DNA from: Wenzhouxiangella sp.
GTDB taxonomy: Bacteria; Pseudomonadota; Gammaproteobacteria; Xanthomonadales; Wenzhouxiangellaceae
Direction of reading: 5' to 3'
Assembly (NCBI GenBank): GCA_007119095.1
Contig: SKQI01000253.1
Span: 1-7,148, forward strand
Length of the DNA stretch: 7,148 nt
A program made the translations under genes and the position numbers. Below, piece by piece: positions 1 through 5,729 of this stretch. Below the pieces are notes generated by a model. The model ran no database searches. It saw only the letters and a program-made list of their open reading frames with translations, and was not told the DNA's origin. Each line of letters opens with the position of its first letter. Position 1 is the first letter of the stretch.

Positions 1-1369
1 AGGTCTTGTAGACGTTGTAGAGCATGATGAACATGCCGGCGGTAAAGATCATGCCGCCGAGCAGGCGCAGCCCGTAGTACGGATAGGTGAACTGCAGCAC
101 TTCGCTGAAGGTGTAGCGCAGGGTGCCGTCTTCGTTGAAGGTGCGCCACATCAGGCCCTGCATGACGCCGGCAATCCACATCGCGACGATGTACAGCACG
201 GTGCCGATGGTCGAGGTCCAGAAGTGCCACTCGATCAGACGGGTGGAATACATCTTCTCGACCCCGAACAGGCGCGGGAACAGGCAGTACAGGGCGCCGA
301 TGGAAATCATCGCCACCCAGCCCAGCGCGCCGGCGTGGACATGGCCAATGGTCCAGTCGGTGTAGTGCGAAAGCGCATTGACCGTCTTGATCGACATCAT
401 CGGGCCTTCGAAGGTCGACATGCCGTAGAACGACAGGGCAACGATCATGAAACGCAGAATCGGGTCGGTACGCAGTTTGTGCCAGGCACCGGAGAGGGTC
501 ATGATGCCGTTGATCATGCCGCCCCAGCTCGGTGCCAGCAGCATGATCGAGAAGATCATCCCCAAGGTCTGAACCCAGTCCGGCAGCGCGGTGTAGTGCA
601 GGTGGTGCGGACCGGCCCACATGTAGATCGCGATCAGGGACCAGAAGTGCACGATCGACAGGCGATAGGAATAAATCGGGCGCCCGGCCTGCTTCGGGAC
701 GAAGTAATACATCATCCCCAGGAAACCGGCGGTCAGGAAGAAACCGACCGCGTTATGCCCGTACCACCACTGCACCATGGCATCGACGGTGCCGGAGTAG
801 ATCGGGTAGGAATGGGTCAGACTGGTCGGAATGGCCAGGTTGTTGACGATGTGCAGCACCGCCACGGTCAGGATGAAGGCACCGAAGAACCAGTTCGCCA
901 CATAAATGTGCTTGACCTTGCGCTTGACGATGGTGCCGAAGAACACCACCGCATAGGCGACCCAGACCACGGCGATCAGAATGGCCAGGGGCCAGATCAG
1001 CTCGGCATATTCCTTGCCCATGGTCAGGCCCATCGGCAGGGTAATGGCTGCACCGACGATGACCAGCTGCCAACCCCAGAAGGTGAAGGCGGCCAGTCCA
1101 TCAGAGAACAGGCGGGCATGGCAGGTGCGCTGGACCGCGTAATAGCTGGTCGCAAACAGCGCCGAACCGCCGAAGGCGAAGATCACGGCATTGGTATGCA
1201 GCGGCCGCAGGCGGCCATAGCTCAGCCAGGGAATTTCCCAGCCCAGCCAGGGCCAGATCAGCTGGGCGGCGATGAACACGCCGACAACCATGCCGACGAT
1301 GCCCCAGATCACGGTCATGACGGCAAACTGCTTCACGACCTTGTCGTTGTAAGTGGTGGATTGACTCAT
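1..1369 (-). CDS. ccoN: Cytochrome c oxidase cbb3-type, subunit I (CcoN), 3' end cut by window edge
   Basis: This is the catalytic haem-copper subunit of the cbb3 (C-family) oxidase in the inner membrane. It reduces O2 to water at low oxygen, using electrons that arrive through CcoO and CcoP. The frame is open from the ATG (complement of 1367-1369) to the window edge, giving 456 residues starting MSQSTTYNDKVVKQF. The usual family length is about 475, so only a short C-terminal piece is missing. Many hydrophobic helices are visible. By family position the ligands are all present: H58 and H345 (low-spin haem b, in RPLHTN and IGHVHAG), H343 (haem b3), H205 (in WWYGHNAVG), H255 and H256 (in WAGPHHLH) for CuB, and Y249 as the cross-linked tyrosine. 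An AAGGGA ribosome binding site lies at 1375-1380. Related genes (ccoO, ccoQ, ccoP) would be expected beyond the left edge. The long plus-strand open frame opposite this gene is a shadow. Confidence 0.97.
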   Translation of the reverse strand, partial: MSQSTTYNDKVVKQFAVMTVIWGIVGMVVGVFIAAQLIWPWLGWEIPWLSYGRLRPLHTNAVIFAFGGSALFATSYYAVQRTCHARLFSDGLAAFTFWGWQLVIVGAAITLPMGLTMGKEYAELIWPLAILIAVVWVAYAVVFFGTIVKRKVKHIYVANWFFGAFILTVAVLHIVNNLAIPTSLTHSYPIYSGTVDAMVQWWYGHNAVGFFLTAGFLGMMYYFVPKQAGRPIYSYRLSIVHFWSLIAIYMWAGPHHLHYTALPDWVQTLGMIFSIMLLAPSWGGMINGIMTLSGAWHKLRTDPILRFMIVALSFYGMSTFEGPMMSIKTVNALSHYTDWTIGHVHAGALGWVAMISIGALYCLFPRLFGVEKMYSTRLIEWHFWTSTIGTVLYIVAMWIAGVMQGLMWRTFNEDGTLRYTFSEVLQFTYPYYGLRLLGGMIFTAGMFIMLYNVYKT

Positions 1370-1403
1370 GAGGGTCCCTTCAGAGGTGCAGATGTTTGCG
1401 GTG

Positions 1404-1412
1404 TTTATATTG
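1404..1412 (-). promoter_or_regulatory. Probable -10 region of the ccoN promoter
   Basis: Read on the minus strand, this stretch is CAATATAAA, an AT-rich island in GC-rich DNA. Depending on which hexamer is used (CAATAT, AATATA or TATAAA), transcription would start at about 1397-1400. That places the centre of the FNR box about 41.5-44.5 bases upstream, the geometry of a class II FNR-activated promoter. No good -35 hexamer is visible, as expected for an activator-dependent promoter. Confidence 0.6.
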
Positions 1413-1434
1413 AATCAGCCGGGCAAGTTGTGAC

Positions 1435-1448
1435 TTGATCTTGATCAA
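1435..1448. promoter_or_regulatory. FNR/ANR-type binding site
   Basis: The sequence TTGATCTTGATCAA matches the FNR/ANR consensus TTGAT-N4-ATCAA in all ten defined positions. Its centre is at 1441.5, 72 bases upstream of the ccoN start. Cbb3 oxidase operons are classic targets of FNR/ANR activation under oxygen limitation, so site and gene agree. That the site is bound and activates is inferred from family knowledge. The site is symmetric and may also serve the plus-strand gene to its right. Confidence 0.88.
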
Positions 1449-1470
1449 ATCGCCACGCGTATGAAGCTGA

Positions 1471-1476
1471 TATTAA
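1471..1476 (+). promoter_or_regulatory. Possible -10 element of a plus-strand promoter for the DUF2868/DUF3482 operon
   Basis: TATTAA sits so that a transcript starting near 1483 would have the FNR box centred at -41.5, again a class II geometry. The transcript would have a leader of about 76 nt if translation starts at 1559. This is a positional argument only. The hexamer is a modest match, and the gene could have another promoter. Confidence 0.35.
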
Positions 1477-1558
1477 CCTCGGAACTGCCTGACCTTTGGT
1501 CCAGCCGCCAGTTTTTTTATCCGGGTATCATCGGGTTTTTGCCAGGCCGGCCCTGACC

Positions 1559-3010
1559 TTGGGAAAACCATCCATCACGATTGACGACTGGCTGTTGACC
1601 GAAGCAGTCCGTATCCAGGAAGAGGCAGGCGGCCGCCGCAGCGATGACGAGGCAGCCAACCGCATCGCTCGCAACCGTGAGGGCGGCCCGTCTTCCAGGC
1701 TGATAGCTCGCGCAGGAGCCTTGCCCCACGCCGCCGAGGCCCGCGCCGATATCACTCGAATACGCCGGCTGCTTTCGCAATGCTTTACAGCCATGATGGC
1801 GATTGGTGCGATCGGCGGCCTGGTCGCGGCCCGCAGCTTGGCCGCCGGCCGCGAGATCGACTTCCTCCTGACCGGACTTGTTCTGGTTGGCCTGCCAACA
1901 CTGATGCTGGCCGTTTGGGTACTGGTTCTGGCCACGACCGCCCGACGCCCCATCACCCCCAGCATCAGCGGCCGCATCGCCATCAACAGCAGCCAGCGCC
2001 TGGCAGCCTTGCTCCTGACCTCCCCCCTGCGTGCGGAGCTGATCCGTGCCGCCAGCCGACTGCTCACCGGCCCACCCGGCCGGTGGCACCTGAGCGCCCT
2101 GTCACACGCCCTCTGGCTGGCCTATGCCCTGGGTGCCTGGCTGGGACTGGTCGTGCTTTTCAGCCTGGTCCAATACGAACTCAGTTGGGGAACCACGCTA
2201 CTGGCTGAAAATCAGATCATTGCCCTGATTACCGCGCTGGGCACGCCTATTCACGCGCTGGGGTTGATGCCAGCCCCGGCCGTGGAATGGATTGCAGCCG
2301 GACGGGAAGGCGTTGATCTGGGCTCCATGCGTGCCGACTGGGCCCGATTTCTGCTGGGCATGGTGCTGGTTTACGCGGCCTTGCCGCGCTTGCTGTTGCT
2401 GATGCTCTGCCTGTTTCTCTCGCGCCGAGCGGCCCTCCAGTTGCAGCTTGATACCTGCGCCCCGGGCTATCAGCGGGTACTGCCACTGGTCAGACCCGAC
2501 CGGCCTGACGCCGAAAGCCTGGGCAGCGTGCCACCAAAGAACAAGATCCGTCCGCTACGACGACTCGGCAACGGCGACGGTCATCCGGTCCTGATCGGCA
2601 TTGAACTGGGGCGGGACAGCGCGAACTGGCCGCCAAAGCTCGGCGACCTCGCCGCCGATGACCTGGGCCAGGCCGAGCGTCGCGAACACTTTCAGACACT
2701 GTCGGCAGCACTCAGCGCAATGCCGGACAAGCCGCCTGCCTTGATGGCTGCTTGTTCGCTGCAACGCACGCCGGACAGCGGCACCGCGCAGCGACTCAAC
2801 CAGCTAGCCGATGCGGCGGCAGGCGCGCTGATCCTGATCCTGGGCGATCACGAGCAGCTTTGCGCCCGTGGAATCGAGGCCGAGACGCGAATAGAGGATT
2901 GGGGCCGGCTGGCCCAACGCTGCGGCGCACGATTCGTGGTGATGGATCTTGATCATCCCCAGCCATCGGCACTGGCGCAGCTGAAGACCTGGCTGGCGGA
3001 ACAGTCATGA
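1559..3010 (+). CDS. DUF2868-family membrane protein, function unknown
   Basis: I recognise this as a DUF2868-type protein by its N-terminal WLLTEAVRIQEE segment, its membrane layout and its GTPase partner. The function is unknown. From the TTG at 1559 it has 483 residues: a charged soluble N-terminus (1-70), hydrophobic segments at about 74-92, 101-127, 181-204 and 264-287, and a soluble C-terminal domain of about 190 residues. No catalytic motif is visible. The start is uncertain because there is no in-frame ATG or GTG near the N-terminus; the options are TTG at 1496 or TTG at 1559. I prefer 1559 because codons between 1496 and 1555 (GTT TTT TTA and similar) look noncoding for this genome and the family usually begins shortly before the conserved WLLTEA-like segment. 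Neither start has a clear ribosome binding site. The stop overlaps the next start as ATGA, so the two genes are translationally coupled. Confidence 0.82.
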   Translation: MGKPSITIDDWLLTEAVRIQEEAGGRRSDDEAANRIARNREGGPSSRLIARAGALPHAAEARADITRIRRLLSQCFTAMMAIGAIGGLVAARSLAAGREIDFLLTGLVLVGLPTLMLAVWVLVLATTARRPITPSISGRIAINSSQRLAALLLTSPLRAELIRAASRLLTGPPGRWHLSALSHALWLAYALGAWLGLVVLFSLVQYELSWGTTLLAENQIIALITALGTPIHALGLMPAPAVEWIAAGREGVDLGSMRADWARFLLGMVLVYAALPRLLLLMLCLFLSRRAALQLQLDTCAPGYQRVLPLVRPDRPDAESLGSVPPKNKIRPLRRLGNGDGHPVLIGIELGRDSANWPPKLGDLAADDLGQAERREHFQTLSAALSAMPDKPPALMAACSLQRTPDSGTAQRLNQLADAAAGALILILGDHEQLCARGIEAETRIEDWGRLAQRCGARFVVMDLDHPQPSALAQLKTWLAEQS

Positions 3011-4398
3011 GCGTGCCGACTTTGCGCATTGCCGTCGTCGGCCATACCAATACCGGCAAGACCTCGCTGGTGCGAACGCTGAGTCACCAGCGTCGCTTCG
3101 GCGCGGTTGCCGACCAGGGAGGCACCACCCGCCAGGTCAGCGCCGTACGCCTGGGCGTGGCCGGGCAGACCCTGGTCGAGCTGTACGACTCACCGGGCCT
3201 GGAAAGCGCGCCACAGCTGATTGAGACTTTGGATGAGCTGCCCGGACAGCGCCACGATGGCCCGGCCCGGATTGAACAGTTTCTGAGCGACGCTGAACTG
3301 GTGCAGCGCTTTGACCAGGAAGCACGGGTACTGGAGCTGATGCAGGCGGTGGATGTCGCGCTGTACGTGATCGATGTACGCGAACCCGTGCTCGAGAAAT
3401 TCCTGGACGAACTGGCGATCCTGGCTCTGGCAGGTCGACCGTTACTGGCGGTGATGAATTTCACCGCCAGCCTGGACACCCGGGAGTCGGACTGGCGCGA
3501 GGCGCTGGCCCGGGTGCCGCTGCATACCGTGCTGGCTTTCGATGCCGCCGTCCGCGATCCGCAAACCGAGCGCCGCTTGTTCGAAAAACTGGGCAGCATG
3601 CTAGACCACTTCACCCCCACACTGGAGCGATGGCTGACCCAGCGGCAAACTGAGGAGCTCGAGCGGCGCAACAGTTCACTTCTGGCCATTGCCGATATGC
3701 TGATCGATATCGCCGCACTGCGCCGACAGTATCCGCTGCGCTCTGAGCCCGAGCGTTCGCAGCAACTTAATGAAATCCGCCAACTCGTCGGGAAACGCGA
3801 ACAGGCCTGCGTTGAAGCCCTGCTCAGCCTGTATCGTTTCGGCAGGGATGATTACCGCGATGCTGAACTGCCGCTGGTCGATGGCCAATGGCCTGACCCG
3901 CCGCTTGATCAGCACACGCTGGCCTTCTACGGAATTCGGACTGGTAGCCACCTGGGCGCGGGGGCCGGCATTGGAGCGGCAATTGATATTGCCACGGGCG
4001 GTCTTAGTCTGGGCACAGGCACCCTGGTTGGCGGGGCCGTTGGTGCTGGCACCGGCATTTTCCGAACGGCCGGCGAGCGCATGCTGGAAAAAGCGCGCGG
4101 CATCGGGCGCCTGGGCGTGGATGATAGCGCCCTGCGATTACTGGGCTGGCGCCAGCTCAACCTGCTTACCCAACTGATTCAGCGTGGTCACGGCAGCCCA
4201 AGCCCGCTCACATCTGCCGCCGAATCGCGCTGGACACGCGACCGCCTGCCAGCTGCCCTCAGACAGGCCCGCCTGCACCCGGGCTGGTCGTCACTCAATG
4301 ACGCGGTGGTTGACGAAGCTGGTCGGCAAAGCGCCTGCAATCGGCTGCTGTCCGATCTACAGCAGGACTTGACCGGTTTGGGCCCGTCATCGCCATGA
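3007..4398 (+). CDS. DUF3482-family P-loop GTPase, function unknown
   Basis: This 463-residue protein has an Era/Der-like GTPase domain at its N-terminus. G1 is GHTNTGKT (residues 12-19), a G2-like segment is GGTTRQ (38-43), and G3 is DSPG (61-64). At the place where NKxD is expected the sequence reads NFTA (151-154), so the usual guanine-specificity motif is degenerate. The C-terminal half is the DUF3482 region, mostly helical, with a striking Gly/Ala-rich segment at about 309-358 (GAGAGIGAAIDIATGG then GTGTLVGGAVGAGTG). This resembles a glycine-zipper segment and may insert into or contact a membrane. The start ATG overlaps the stop of the DUF2868 gene (ATGA), and the two families are commonly adjacent, so a membrane protein plus GTPase module is likely. 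The cellular role is unknown. Confidence 0.88.
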   Translation: MSVPTLRIAVVGHTNTGKTSLVRTLSHQRRFGAVADQGGTTRQVSAVRLGVAGQTLVELYDSPGLESAPQLIETLDELPGQRHDGPARIEQFLSDAELVQRFDQEARVLELMQAVDVALYVIDVREPVLEKFLDELAILALAGRPLLAVMNFTASLDTRESDWREALARVPLHTVLAFDAAVRDPQTERRLFEKLGSMLDHFTPTLERWLTQRQTEELERRNSSLLAIADMLIDIAALRRQYPLRSEPERSQQLNEIRQLVGKREQACVEALLSLYRFGRDDYRDAELPLVDGQWPDPPLDQHTLAFYGIRTGSHLGAGAGIGAAIDIATGGLSLGTGTLVGGAVGAGTGIFRTAGERMLEKARGIGRLGVDDSALRLLGWRQLNLLTQLIQRGHGSPSPLTSAAESRWTRDRLPAALRQARLHPGWSSLNDAVVDEAGRQSACNRLLSDLQQDLTGLGPSSP

Positions 4399-4410
4399 AA
4401 CCCGGCGATG
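4388..4410 (+). other. Hairpin overlapping the stop codon of the GTPase gene
   Basis: CATCGCC (4388-4394) pairs perfectly with GGCGATG (4404-4410) around a 9-nt loop that contains the stop codon TGA. No U-tract follows, so it is not a standard intrinsic terminator. It could protect the 3' end of the transcript or be chance. Confidence 0.4.
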
Positions 4411-4419
4411 GCACATTGA

Positions 4420-4452
4420 TTGACGCGGCAAGCAAATGAATGGCCGCGTTAA
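4420..4452 (+). terminator. Strong hairpin downstream of the DUF2868/DUF3482 operon, possible terminator
   Basis: TTGACGCGGC (4420-4429) pairs with GCCGCGTTAA (4443-4452) over ten base pairs, one of them G-U, around a 13-nt loop. It lies 22 bases after the GTPase stop codon. There is no run of T after it, so termination would be weak or factor-dependent. On the complementary strand the stem is also preserved apart from the wobble pair. Its position at the end of the operon supports a 3'-end role. Confidence 0.45.
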
Positions 4453-4550
4453 TGCCTGGACGGAAAGGCTGGGGCAGCGAAGCGAAGGCGTTTTTGTACC
4501 AGGTTGAGACAAAGTGGCCGAAGCCTGTGGAATTGTGGACTCGGTCACGC

Positions 4551-4556
4551 TACAAT
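4551..4556 (+). promoter_or_regulatory. Probable -10 element of the cold shock gene promoter
   Basis: TACAAT is a good -10 match and predicts a transcript start near 4563. With 17-18 bp spacing, the -35 region would fall at 4527-4533 (GTGGAAT), a poor match to TTGACA. The remainder of 4453-4550 holds no gene I can support. Confidence 0.5.
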
Positions 4557-4562
4557 CGGGCT

Positions 4563-4687
4563 TGCCTGTAGAGTATGGCAGTGAGCGTTAAGGTCGTTTT
4601 TCCCTCCAGATTTACCGCCGACACCCGCATTTCATAAACTGCAAGCATCATCGTTCTTTTTTGTAATTGCATAAGGTAGTAAGTAAC
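4563..4687 (+). promoter_or_regulatory. Long 5' leader of the cold shock gene
   Basis: If transcription starts after the TACAAT element, the mRNA leader is about 125 nt. This is much longer than needed for translation and is similar in kind to the long leaders of cspA-type genes that act as temperature-dependent RNA structures. Visible pairings are TGCC (4563-4566) with GGCA (4577-4580), and TGCAA (4640-4644) with TTGCA (4667-4671). The second closes just before the AAGG ribosome binding site (4673-4676), which is 11 nt from the ATG. I did not find a clear E. coli cold box. Regulation by folding is inferred. Confidence 0.45.
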
Positions 4688-4891
4688 ATGGCAACAGGTT
4701 CCGTCAAGTGGTTCAACGAGGCAAAGGGTTTCGGCTTCATCAGTCAGGATGATGGCGGCAAGGACGTTTTCGTCCACTTCAGCGCCATTCAGGGCTCGGG
4801 TTTCAAGACCCTGGCTGAAGGCCAGAAGGTCTCCTTCGACATCCAGGATGGGCCCAAGGGCCCGCAGGCTGCCAACGTGGTAGCCGCCTGA
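4688..4891 (+). CDS. Cold shock protein, CspA family
   Basis: This 67-residue protein is a single cold shock domain, a five-stranded beta barrel that binds single-stranded RNA and DNA and is thought to melt RNA structure as an RNA chaperone in the cytoplasm. The RNP1 motif KGFGFI is at 13-18 and RNP2 VFVHF at 27-31. The aromatic binding residues W8, F9, F15, F17, F28, H30 and F31 are all present. The length and the ending GPKGPQAANV match the family. The ATG at 4688 is chosen over an upstream in-frame TTG (4667) because it gives the standard MATGSVKWFN start. The gene stands alone, with its own promoter and terminator. Several Csp paralogs usually exist, so I do not assign a letter. Confidence 0.97.
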   Translation: MATGSVKWFNEAKGFGFISQDDGGKDVFVHFSAIQGSGFKTLAEGQKVSFDIQDGPKGPQAANVVAA

Positions 4892-4918
4892 TCATCCTGC
4901 TTCAAGGATGTTCCTGAG

Positions 4919-4946
4919 AAAGCCCCGCCATCCGCGGGGCTTTTTC
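4919..4946 (+). terminator. Intrinsic terminator of the cold shock gene
   Basis: AAAGCCCCGC (4919-4928) pairs perfectly with GCGGGGCTTT (4934-4943) around a 5-nt loop, followed by T residues to 4945. It is a textbook rho-independent terminator, 28 bases after the stop codon. A smaller perfect hairpin, CATCCT (4893-4898) with AGGATG (4905-4910), lies between the stop codon and the terminator. Confidence 0.93.
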
Positions 4947-4981
4947 GTTGGCAGATACCAAAGCCTGCTGCGCGGCTGGGG

Positions 4982-4987
4982 CATAAT
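4982..4987 (+). promoter_or_regulatory. Possible -10 element for the yceH-like gene
   Basis: CATAAT, 33 bases upstream of the start codon, is a fair -10 match in GC-rich surroundings. No -35 hexamer is found at the right spacing: a TTGGCA at 4948-4953 is too far away (28 bp). A separate promoter is needed because a strong terminator precedes this gene. Confidence 0.4.
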
Positions 4988-5020
4988 TCGTTAACCCAAT
5001 GCCAACTTGACTGCCAGGAC

Positions 5021-5716
5021 ATGAGCGAACACGAAACCGACAGCGCCCCCCTACCGCTTGACCCGCCGCTGGATGCCGAAGAGGCACGCGTGCTGGGATG
5101 TCTGATCGAAAAAGAAGCAACGACCCCTGAAAGCTATCCGCTGACCCAGAATGCGACGGTCACCGCCTGCAATCAAAAAACAAGCCGCTTCCCGGTGATG
5201 AAACTGGATCCTGGCCGGGTCGGCCAGGCCTTGCGCAAGCTCGAGCAGCGCGGCTTTGTGAAAAGTGACTTCGGTGCCCGGGCAACCCGCTATGCGCACA
5301 AAATCAATGCCGCCCTGGAACTGACGCCGGGACAGCGCGCGCTGATCTGCCTGCTACTGCTGCGCGGCCCACAAACGCTGGCCGAACTGTACAGTCGCAG
5401 CGAACGTCAGCATCGCTTCGATGACCTCGACGATGTGCGTTACAACCTGGACCGACTGGCATCGCGCGACGCGCCGCTGGTGATCTGTATCGGACGTGCA
5501 CCGGGGCAGCGCGAAGACCGCTACATGCACCGCCTGTGCGGGCCTGTTGATCTGGATACGGTCGCTCAAGCCCAGCCATCAAGTACGGTCGCAGACAGCG
5601 GCGGCTCGGGCCTGGCTGAAAAAGTGGCCGCGCTAGAGGCCCGCATCGCGCGCCTGGAACAGGAACTGGGACTGGCTTCGGAAGAAGCTAAAATTGAGCA
5701 TGAGGACGAGGGCTGA
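5021..5716 (+). CDS. YceH family (DUF480) double winged-helix protein
   Basis: This 231-residue protein matches the YceH/DUF480 family, whose members consist of two tandem winged-helix domains and have no settled function. The first domain (about 18-92) contains the hallmark segments ARVLGCLIEKEATTPESYPL and ACNQKTSRFPVM (49-60). The second (about 98-172) contains LLLRGPQTLAELYSRSER and ends in GQREDRYMHRLCG. A C-terminal tail (about 198-223, KVAALEARIARLEQELG) has heptad-like spacing and is probably a coiled coil, suggesting oligomers. The only purine-rich stretch before the ATG (AGGA, 5016-5019) is just one base away, too close for normal pairing; there is no other in-frame start nearby. 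The gene follows the cold shock terminator and converges on the lipoprotein gene. DNA binding is inferred from the fold only. Confidence 0.93.
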   Translation: MSEHETDSAPLPLDPPLDAEEARVLGCLIEKEATTPESYPLTQNATVTACNQKTSRFPVMKLDPGRVGQALRKLEQRGFVKSDFGARATRYAHKINAALELTPGQRALICLLLLRGPQTLAELYSRSERQHRFDDLDDVRYNLDRLASRDAPLVICIGRAPGQREDRYMHRLCGPVDLDTVAQAQPSSTVADSGGSGLAEKVAALEARIARLEQELGLASEEAKIEHEDEG

Positions 5717-5724
5717 TAGCCCTC
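5708..5724. terminator. Perfect palindrome between convergent genes, possible bidirectional terminator
   Basis: GAGGGCT (5708-5714) pairs perfectly with AGCCCTC (5718-5724) around a 3-nt loop, and the stop codon of the yceH-like gene lies inside the structure. A second, AT-only inverted repeat follows (AATAA 5725-5729 with TTATT 5734-5738), overlapping the end of the lipoprotein gene. The two stop codons are only 13 bases apart, so a shared stop structure makes sense. The lack of a clean T-tract makes it a weak candidate. Confidence 0.5.
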
Positions 5725-5729
5725 AATAA

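Noticed and set aside
224..1438. Long plus-strand open frame of 404 codons
   Set aside because: It lies antisense to ccoN, whose translation shows every expected metal ligand. The plus-strand product is a His/Asp/Arg/Gln-rich composition artefact of GC-rich antisense DNA.
1517..2089. Overlapping minus-strand open frames of 179-190 codons opposite the DUF2868 gene
   Set aside because: They lack recognisable domains and have the low-complexity look of antisense frames, while the plus-strand frame has membrane segments and a coupled partner gene.
2947..2956. TTGATCAT-like half of an FNR box
   Set aside because: It is inside coding sequence and lacks the second half-site at correct spacing.
3084..3689. 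Minus-strand open frame of 201 codons opposite the GTPase gene
   Set aside because: Serine/arginine-rich antisense shadow of the P-loop GTPase; no domain or start signal supports it.
4478..4500. Run of five T after GAAGCGAAGGCG as a possible intrinsic terminator
   Set aside because: No stable stem lies directly before the T-run; only GCTG/CAGC and GCCT/AGGC short pairings are available upstream.
4501..4590. Possible tRNA or small structured RNA gene
   Set aside because: No acceptor stem, T-loop or anticodon arrangement can be built; only the dyad near the promoter is present.
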